Source: an uncultured Coriobacteriaceae bacterium (GTDB taxonomy: Bacteria > Actinomycetota > Coriobacteriia > Coriobacteriales > Atopobiaceae). From it: a DNA stretch of 19,144 nt. Below the pieces are notes generated by a model. It saw only the letters and a program-made list of their open reading frames with translations, was not told the origin of the DNA and did no database searches. How positions within the stretch are numbered: the stretch's first letter is position 1; each line of letters starts with the position of its first letter. This document shows positions 14,351 through 19,144 of this stretch, in pieces. The position numbers and the translations under genes were made by a program. The stretch lies in contig UQSV01000035.1 in NCBI GenBank assembly GCA_900543875.1, positions 1 to 19,144 of the forward strand. The letters run 5' to 3'.

Positions 14351-15733
14351 CTAGTTTGCGTTGGCGGCGACGCCGGCGGTGGGGTCCTCGGAGCTGTCCT
14401 CGTAGGGCGGCAGTCCCTGGCCCACGCGGCTCATCATGGTCTGCCACTTTGCCTCGTCTACACGCTCGTACCAGATGCCGTCCTCATAGCTGCTGGTAGT
14501 GGGCTCAAGAGCCGAGTAGAGGTTCGTGCTCATGTTGAACCCAACGAAGCGAGCGCCCAACAGCATGAGCTCGATGCCCGTGATGTCGGTGGACACGCTG
14601 TTGCTCGCGGTGTTGAGCGTCGCCAGCAGCGTGAAGGGGTTGCCGCTCAGGGCCTTCTTGAGAATGGCGCCCAGCACCATGCGCTGGTTGGCCGTGCGGT
14701 AATAGTCGCCTGCTCCGTACTTGTCGTAGGCGTGGCGCGCGCGGCAGAGCTTGAGCGCCTGGTCGCCGTTGAGGGTCTGCACGCCGGCCTTGATGTCGGC
14801 GCCGGTGTACTCGGGGTCGTAGACGTCCACCGGCACGTTGACCTCGACGCCGCCGATCGTGTCGACCACCGAGATGAACTGGTCGAGGTCGATCTCTGCG
14901 TAGTGGGCGATGGGCACGCCGGCAAGCTGGGACACGGTCTTGATGAGCAGGGGAGCCCCGCCATAGGTGTAGGCCGCGTTGATCTTCTGGGTGCCGTAGT
15001 CGCCACCCAGGTCTACGGCCGTGTCGCGCTGAATCGAGACGAGCGTTAGCTTGGCCGCGATGGGGTCGACGCGCGCCAGGATGATCGAGTCGGTGCGGTA
15101 GACGCCGTCCGTGCTGTTGTTCTCCACGCGGTCGGCCGATTTATCGGTGCCAACGAGCAGCATGTAGAACGGGGTGCCCGGCAGCGCCGGCGTCAGTGCG
15201 CCGCGGGTCTCGAGCGAAATGCCAGACCCGAGCCTCACCGTGATGAGCACCGAGAATGCAAGAAGGGCAACGAGTACGCCAATGAGTGTGCGCTTCGCAT
15301 ACTTGAGGGCGCGGTGCCCGTCAAGGCCATGCCTGCGCTCGGGACTGTCTTCGCTATACGCCTGGGCGCGCTCGCGGTCTTGCGCCGCCTTGCGAACGCG
15401 GCCCAGGGGCGTTGCCTCCTCGCGCTGCTGGCGCATCCGGCGATAGCGAGAGGCGTCGTAGACCTCGCCCTCGGAGACGGTTCGGCGCGCCTGCCGGTCG
15501 CCCTGTCCGTAGCCGTCCGCCCCACCCTGGGGATGGCGGGCATTGGGGGCGGGATAGCGGCCCTCCTGCGAGCCATAGTCCTGGGAGCCGTAGCCCTGAT
15601 CGGGATAATTGGCGACGGGATAGCTCACCTGCCGGTTTGGTTCGGCATTGCCAAGCTCGCCTCGGCTGCGCGCGGCGCGCCCCGCGGCACGCTGCTGCTC
15701 CGAGCTCATGTGCCTGTGCTCGCGCCTTGCCAT
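14351..15733 (-). CDS. LytR-CpsA-Psr (LCP) family cell-wall ligase, copy 1
   Basis: The 460-residue protein belongs to the LCP enzymes, which move polysaccharide or teichoic-acid-like polymers from an undecaprenyl lipid carrier to peptidoglycan outside the membrane. Residues 1-147 are an unusually long cytoplasmic part, Gly/Gln/Tyr-rich at 30-80 with a YGSQ repeat and then strongly charged. One membrane helix spans about 149-167. The LCP domain (about 188-365) shows LLVGTDKS, the conserved arginines in YRTDSIILARVDP and SIQRDT, KINAAY, DQFISVVDTIGGVEV and CRARHAYDKYGAGDYYRTANQR. The chain ends without a LytR_C domain. The ATG at 15733 follows GGGAGG with four bases between. It lies 23 bp after the second LCP gene, in the same operon. 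Residues 271-340 are identical to 196-265 of that gene at the DNA level. Confidence 0.95.
   Translation of the reverse strand: MARREHRHMSSEQQRAAGRAARSRGELGNAEPNRQVSYPVANYPDQGYGSQDYGSQEGRYPAPNARHPQGGADGYGQGDRQARRTVSEGEVYDASRYRRMRQQREEATPLGRVRKAAQDRERAQAYSEDSPERRHGLDGHRALKYAKRTLIGVLVALLAFSVLITVRLGSGISLETRGALTPALPGTPFYMLLVGTDKSADRVENNSTDGVYRTDSIILARVDPIAAKLTLVSIQRDTAVDLGGDYGTQKINAAYTYGGAPLLIKTVSQLAGVPIAHYAEIDLDQFISVVDTIGGVEVNVPVDVYDPEYTGADIKAGVQTLNGDQALKLCRARHAYDKYGAGDYYRTANQRMVLGAILKKALSGNPFTLLATLNTASNSVSTDITGIELMLLGARFVGFNMSTNLYSALEPTTSSYEDGIWYERVDEAKWQTMMSRVGQGLPPYEDSSEDPTAGVAANAN
14715..14923. repeat. 209-bp perfect direct repeat, copy in the downstream LCP gene
   Basis: Every base from 14715 to 14923 equals 16475-16683. 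The match breaks directly outside: 14714 T against 16474 G, and 14924 A against 16684 G. It encodes residues 271-340 of this LCP protein. Confidence 0.97.
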
Positions 15734-15756
15734 GGGGCCTCCCGGTTACGTGTTGG

Positions 15757-17268
15757 CTAGTGGTTTGCCATGTCTGCGCCAAGGATCACCACGACGTCGG
15801 CTGTGCCGGAGTAGGTGCCGTCGTCCGCCACGACGTTGGAAAGCCCCAGCGTGTCGGCCACGGCCTGGGCCTTGGCCTTGTTGGCGTCGCCCACGTACAG
15901 GATGCTCGTGGTGCCGTAATCGTAGGAGTCGGCGGTGTCGGAGGTAGCGTTGAAGCCCTGGTTGTCGAGGGTGGCGGCGATGCGGCCGGCAAGCCCGCTC
16001 ACGCCTGCGCCGTTGAGGACGGCAACCGAGCCGGAGTAGTCGGTCTCGGCGCTCTCGGACGAGCTTGTGCCCGTCTCGGACGCACTCGTGGTGCCGTCGG
16101 CATCCTTGGTTGCGGTGCCCGCGCCTGCAACGCCCAACGTGATGTCCTCGTCCTCGCTCTCGTAAAGGGAGAGGCCCTGGTTCACGCGGGTCATCATCTT
16201 CTTCCACGCGGCGGTGTCGCAGATCTCGTACCAGGTGTCGTTGACGTACTTGGAGTTGGTGGGCTCCATGCCGCTGAACATGTTGGTGCTCATGTCAAAG
16301 CCCTGGAACTGCGTGGCCAGCGCCACGATGTCAGAGATTGAGAGGTCCGTCTGCACGGCATCGGCCAGGGTGGTGACGGTGCTGGCGATGGTCACGGGGT
16401 CGCTCGCGAGGACCTTCTTGAGAATGGCGCCAATGACCATGCGCTGGTTGGCAGCACGGTAGACGTCTCCGTCGCCGTACTTGTCGTAGGCGTGGCGCGC
16501 GCGGCAGAGCTTGAGCGCCTGGTCGCCGTTGAGGGTCTGCACGCCGGCCTTGATGTCGGCGCCGGTGTACTCGGGGTCGTAGACGTCCACCGGCACGTTG
16601 ACCTCGACGCCGCCGATCGTGTCGACCACCGAGATGAACTGGTCGAGGTCGATCTCTGCGTAGTGGGCGATGGGCACGCCGGCGAACTTGGAGATGGTCT
16701 CGACGGTGTACGAGGCGCCCGAGACGCCCTCCTCGCCGGCCTCCTTGCGCTCGGAGCCAATGGAGTAGGCGGAGTTGATCTTCTGCTTGCCGTAGCTGCC
16801 AAAGTCGATGAGGGTGTCACGGTGAATCGAGACGAGCGTCACCTGCTTCTCGGTTGGGTCGACGCGGGCGAGAAGAATCGTGTCGGTGCGGTAGGCGCTG
16901 TCGGCGGAGCCATACTCGTTGCCCTCGGCGCGGGCCTCGTCCTTGTCGACGCCGATGAGCACCATGTAGAACGGGTCGCCCGAGGTGGCCTCGGTGAGGG
17001 TGCCGTGGAGGGCAGAGTCGCCTGACATGCCAAAGCTGCCCGAGAAGCGCGCCATGAAGGCGAAGGCGGCCGTGCAGCCAAGGGCCGCGATGACAACGAT
17101 GGCGATGAGGAAGACCTTGAGGCCGCGGCGACGACCACGCTTGCGGCGAGCGCCCGAGTAGCGCTCGGTGGCCTGTGCGCGGGAGAAGTCGCTGGTGGCG
17201 GGCCTGTTGCCGGCGGCGTTGTTCTTCATGTGAGAGCTGTGAGAGTTCTGCGCGTGGTGCCTGGGCAT
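15757..17268 (-). CDS. LytR-CpsA-Psr (LCP) family cell-wall ligase with LytR_C domain, copy 2
   Basis: The 503-residue protein has a short cytoplasmic part with a basic patch (RRKRGRRRG, 41-49), one membrane helix (about 51-72), and an extracytoplasmic LCP domain (about 98-290) with MVLIGVDKDEAR, YRTDTILLARVDP, SIHRDT, KINSAY and CRARHAYDKYGDGDVYRAANQR, so the phosphate-binding arginines are present. A Ser/Thr/Glu-rich linker (380-411) leads to a LytR_C domain (412-498, beginning GSVAVLNGAGVSGLAGRIA). Role as for the other copy: attachment of lipid-linked polymers to peptidoglycan. The ATG at 17268 is supported by AAGGAG five bases upstream. It is the first gene of a two-gene operon; the promoter should lie in 17269-17450, where I see palindromes but no strong boxes. 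The C-terminal domain is absent from copy 1. Confidence 0.96.
   Translation of the reverse strand: MPRHHAQNSHSSHMKNNAAGNRPATSDFSRAQATERYSGARRKRGRRRGLKVFLIAIVVIAALGCTAAFAFMARFSGSFGMSGDSALHGTLTEATSGDPFYMVLIGVDKDEARAEGNEYGSADSAYRTDTILLARVDPTEKQVTLVSIHRDTLIDFGSYGKQKINSAYSIGSERKEAGEEGVSGASYTVETISKFAGVPIAHYAEIDLDQFISVVDTIGGVEVNVPVDVYDPEYTGADIKAGVQTLNGDQALKLCRARHAYDKYGDGDVYRAANQRMVIGAILKKVLASDPVTIASTVTTLADAVQTDLSISDIVALATQFQGFDMSTNMFSGMEPTNSKYVNDTWYEICDTAAWKKMMTRVNQGLSLYESEDEDITLGVAGAGTATKDADGTTSASETGTSSSESAETDYSGSVAVLNGAGVSGLAGRIAATLDNQGFNATSDTADSYDYGTTSILYVGDANKAKAQAVADTLGLSNVVADDGTYSGTADVVVILGADMANH
16475..16683. repeat. 209-bp perfect direct repeat, copy in the upstream LCP gene
   Basis: Partner of 14715-14923, offset exactly 1760 bp. 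It encodes residues 196-265 of this LCP protein, including DQFISVVDTIGG and CRARHAYDKYG. Confidence 0.97.
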
Positions 17269-17327
17269 GTGCGCTCCTTGTTCCTACGCGGGCGGCCGCA
17301 CCGGCTCGGCGGCATCGGGCGGCTCTG

Positions 17328-17351
17328 CTCGCGCGCGAGATTTGAATTCAA
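17328..17351. repeat. Two adjacent perfect palindromes upstream of the LCP operon
   Basis: CTCGCGCGCGAG (17328-17339) and TTGAATTCAA (17342-17351) are separated by two bases and lie 60-83 bp before the LCP start. They may be operator or leader elements; nothing ties them to a known regulator. Confidence 0.35.
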
Positions 17352-17413
17352 CGAACAAATGGTACTAGCACGGGCGTAAAGCTGCGGAAAGTCCACAGGA
17401 AAGCTAAGCGATG

Positions 17414-17444
17414 TTCACACGTGCGACATGCGATGTCGTATGAT
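17414..17444 (+). promoter_or_regulatory. Candidate guaA promoter with inverted repeat in the spacer
   Basis: TTCACA (17414-17419) and TATGAT (17439-17444) resemble -35 and -10 boxes but are 19 bp apart. A perfect inverted repeat, CGACAT-GCG-ATGTCG (17424-17438), fills the spacer up to the -10 box, a position where a bound protein would control the promoter. The leader to guaA would be about 58 nt; it shows no purine-riboswitch fold that I can recognise. Confidence 0.4.
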
Positions 17445-17508
17445 TAGACGGATTGTATAGATGCGGCCCGCTGCCGCACGCAAGCAAATTCGCGTTCCAG
17501 GAGGGTTC

Positions 17509-19104
17509 ATGCAGACAAGTCAGCAGAAGGTCATCGTTCTCGACTTTGGCGCACAGTATGGCCAGCTCATAGCTCGTCGCGTTCGTGACCTGCATGTCTA
17601 CTCCGAGATCATGCCCTGTGACGCCACCGCCGAGGAGATCTCTGCGGCCGGTCCCAGCGCCATCATCCTGTCCGGTGGGCCCGCCTCCGTCAATGCCGAG
17701 GACGCCCCGCGCGTCGACCCGGCCATCTACGAGCTGGGCGTGCCGGTGCTGGGCTTCTGCTACGGCCACCAGATCACGGCCGTGACGCTGGGCGGCACCG
17801 TCTTCCACCCCGAGATTGGCGAGTACGGCCCCGCCGAGCTGCACGTTGCCGGCGACTCCAAGCTGTTCGCCGACACGCCGGCCAGCCAGACGGTGTGGAT
17901 GAGCCACTTCGATGCCGTAAACAACGTGCCCGAGGGCTTCGTCGTGACCGCCAGCACCGACGTGTGTCCTGTCGCCGCGATGGAGAACGCCGAGCGCAAG
18001 ATCTACACCACGCAGTTCCACCCCGAGGTCAAGCACACCGAGTGCGGCCAGCAGCTGCTCAAGAACTTCCTGTTTGGCATCTGCGGGCTCGAGGCCAACT
18101 GGTCCATGGACAACCTCGTGGAGACCATGACGGCCGAGTTCCGCGAGAAGGTGGGCGAGGACCGCGTGATTCTTGCCCTGTCTGGCGGCGTCGACTCCTC
18201 CGTGGTGGCTGCGCTTGGCGCCCGTGCCGTGGGCAAGCAGATGACCTGCGTGTTCATCAACCATGGCCTGCTTCGCAAGGGCGAGCCCGAGCAGGTCGAG
18301 GAAGTCTTCACCAAGCAGTTCGACGTTGACTTCATCCACGTTCACGCTGAGGACCGCTACGCTGAGCTCCTCGCCGGCGTCACTGAACCGGAACAGAAGC
18401 GCCGCATCATCGGTACGCAGTTCTGGAAGGAGTTCTTCGCCGTTGCCCAGCAGCTCGAGACCGATGGCAAGCCGGTGAAGTACCTGGCCCAGGGCACCAT
18501 CTACCCCGACATCATCGAGAGCGGCGCGCGCAAGACGGGCGGCAAGGCGAGCACCATCAAGAGCCACCACAACCTCATCCCGTTCCCGGACGGCGTGCAC
18601 TTTGACCTGATCGAGCCCCTCGACCACTTCTTCAAGGACGAGGTGCGCGCGCTTGGCCTGGCGCTGGGCCTGCCCGAGCACATTGTGTTCCGTCAGCCGT
18701 TCCCGGGCCCTGGCCTGGCCATCCGCATCATTGGCGCGGTGGACAAGGAGAAGCTCGAGATTCTGAAGAACGCCGATGCTATCGTGCGCGAGGAGCTCGA
18801 CGCCTACAACCAGCGCCTCTTTGAGGAGACGGGCGACCGCAACTCCGAGCACAGCTGCTGGCAGTACTTCGCCGTGCTGCCCGACATCAAGAGCGTGGGT
18901 GTCATGGGCGACGAGCGCACCTACCAGCGCCCGATCATCCTGCGTGCCGTTGAGTCGAGCGACGCCATGACGGCCGACTGGGCCAAGTTGCCCTACGACG
19001 TGCTGGCCAAGATCTCCGGCCGTATCGTCGCTGAGGTGCCGGGCGCCAACCGCGTGTGCTACGACATCACGTCCAAGCCGCCCGCGACCATCGAGTGGGA
19101 GTAG
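17509..19104 (+). CDS. guaA: GMP synthase (glutamine-hydrolysing)
   Basis: The 531-residue enzyme converts XMP to GMP with ATP and glutamine, the last step of guanine nucleotide synthesis, in the cytoplasm. The class I amidotransferase domain (about 8-205) has LDFGAQYGQLIARRVRD, ILSGGPASV, the nucleophile C84 in GFCYGHQ, and H171 and E173 in QFHPEVKHTECG. The ATP-pyrophosphatase domain carries SGGVDSS (225-231). The C-terminal dimerisation domain includes RQPFPGPGLAIRIIG and ends TSKPPATIEWE as in the family. ATG at 17509 is chosen because AGGAGG (17499-17504) lies four bases before it; the in-frame ATG at 17461 lacks a site and adds 16 residues absent from relatives. The gene is divergent from the LCP operon. 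The 40 bases after the stop hold no terminator that I can see. Confidence 0.98.
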   Translation: MQTSQQKVIVLDFGAQYGQLIARRVRDLHVYSEIMPCDATAEEISAAGPSAIILSGGPASVNAEDAPRVDPAIYELGVPVLGFCYGHQITAVTLGGTVFHPEIGEYGPAELHVAGDSKLFADTPASQTVWMSHFDAVNNVPEGFVVTASTDVCPVAAMENAERKIYTTQFHPEVKHTECGQQLLKNFLFGICGLEANWSMDNLVETMTAEFREKVGEDRVILALSGGVDSSVVAALGARAVGKQMTCVFINHGLLRKGEPEQVEEVFTKQFDVDFIHVHAEDRYAELLAGVTEPEQKRRIIGTQFWKEFFAVAQQLETDGKPVKYLAQGTIYPDIIESGARKTGGKASTIKSHHNLIPFPDGVHFDLIEPLDHFFKDEVRALGLALGLPEHIVFRQPFPGPGLAIRIIGAVDKEKLEILKNADAIVREELDAYNQRLFEETGDRNSEHSCWQYFAVLPDIKSVGVMGDERTYQRPIILRAVESSDAMTADWAKLPYDVLAKISGRIVAEVPGANRVCYDITSKPPATIEWE

Positions 19105-19144
19105 GCTGATAGGGTTCTGACCTGCATTTTTGAGTGCCGCACTG

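Noticed and set aside
17404..18852. Long minus-strand open frame of 482 codons opposite guaA
   Set aside because: Opposite guaA, whose catalytic motifs are all present; no ribosome site or recognisable domain.

Overview
The window looks like ordinary chromosome from a high-GC actinobacterium of class Coriobacteriia, most like Atopobiaceae/Olsenella. This is inference from gene content and style: a TsaB-RimI-TsaD triple fusion, a membrane-embedded LuxR regulator, tandem LytR-CpsA-Psr genes, strong C/G at third codon positions, and GAC/GAG-rich coding. I could not run a database search. No tRNA, rRNA, CRISPR array, transposase or phage gene is visible.

Layout. Positions 2-226 hold the end of a DUF3783-type protein, cut by the window edge. 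A plus-strand run follows: tsaB-rimI-tsaD fusion (399-2801), glutamine-dependent NAD synthetase nadE (2845-4848), and, 9 bp later, a 636-residue LuxR protein with two separate DNA-binding domains, each after its own block of membrane helices (4858-6768). It meets, with a 4-nt convergent overlap, a minus-strand ABC exporter-type pair (permease 8662-7460, ATPase 7463-6765, coupled by an ATGA overlap). A 481-bp divergent spacer with prominent inverted repeats separates the ABC pair from groES-groEL (9144-11164), which ends in a long nested terminator hairpin. Then come a cysteine-rich multi-cluster iron-sulfur protein (11431-12711) and ychF (12805-13881).

A 469-bp convergent spacer (13882-14350) holds a nested palindrome of about 139 nt, a textbook terminator, and a 120-bp stretch bounded by 14-bp inverted repeats. 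The minus strand then carries two tandem LytR-CpsA-Psr cell-wall ligase genes (17268-15757 and 15733-14351). These share a 209-bp block of perfect nucleotide identity although the rest of the genes have diverged. A divergent spacer leads to guaA (17509-19104).

How the genes relate. Most are housekeeping: t6A tRNA modification, NAD and GMP synthesis, protein folding, translation-linked GTPase/ATPase, and cell-wall polymer attachment. The LuxR protein and the ABC pair are the accessory part. The most notable points are the 209-bp identity between the LCP paralogues (recent gene conversion), the duplicated membrane-HTH architecture of the LuxR protein, the three-copy repeat with a 23-bp arm hairpin between the ABC operon and groES, and the iron-sulfur protein of unknown role.
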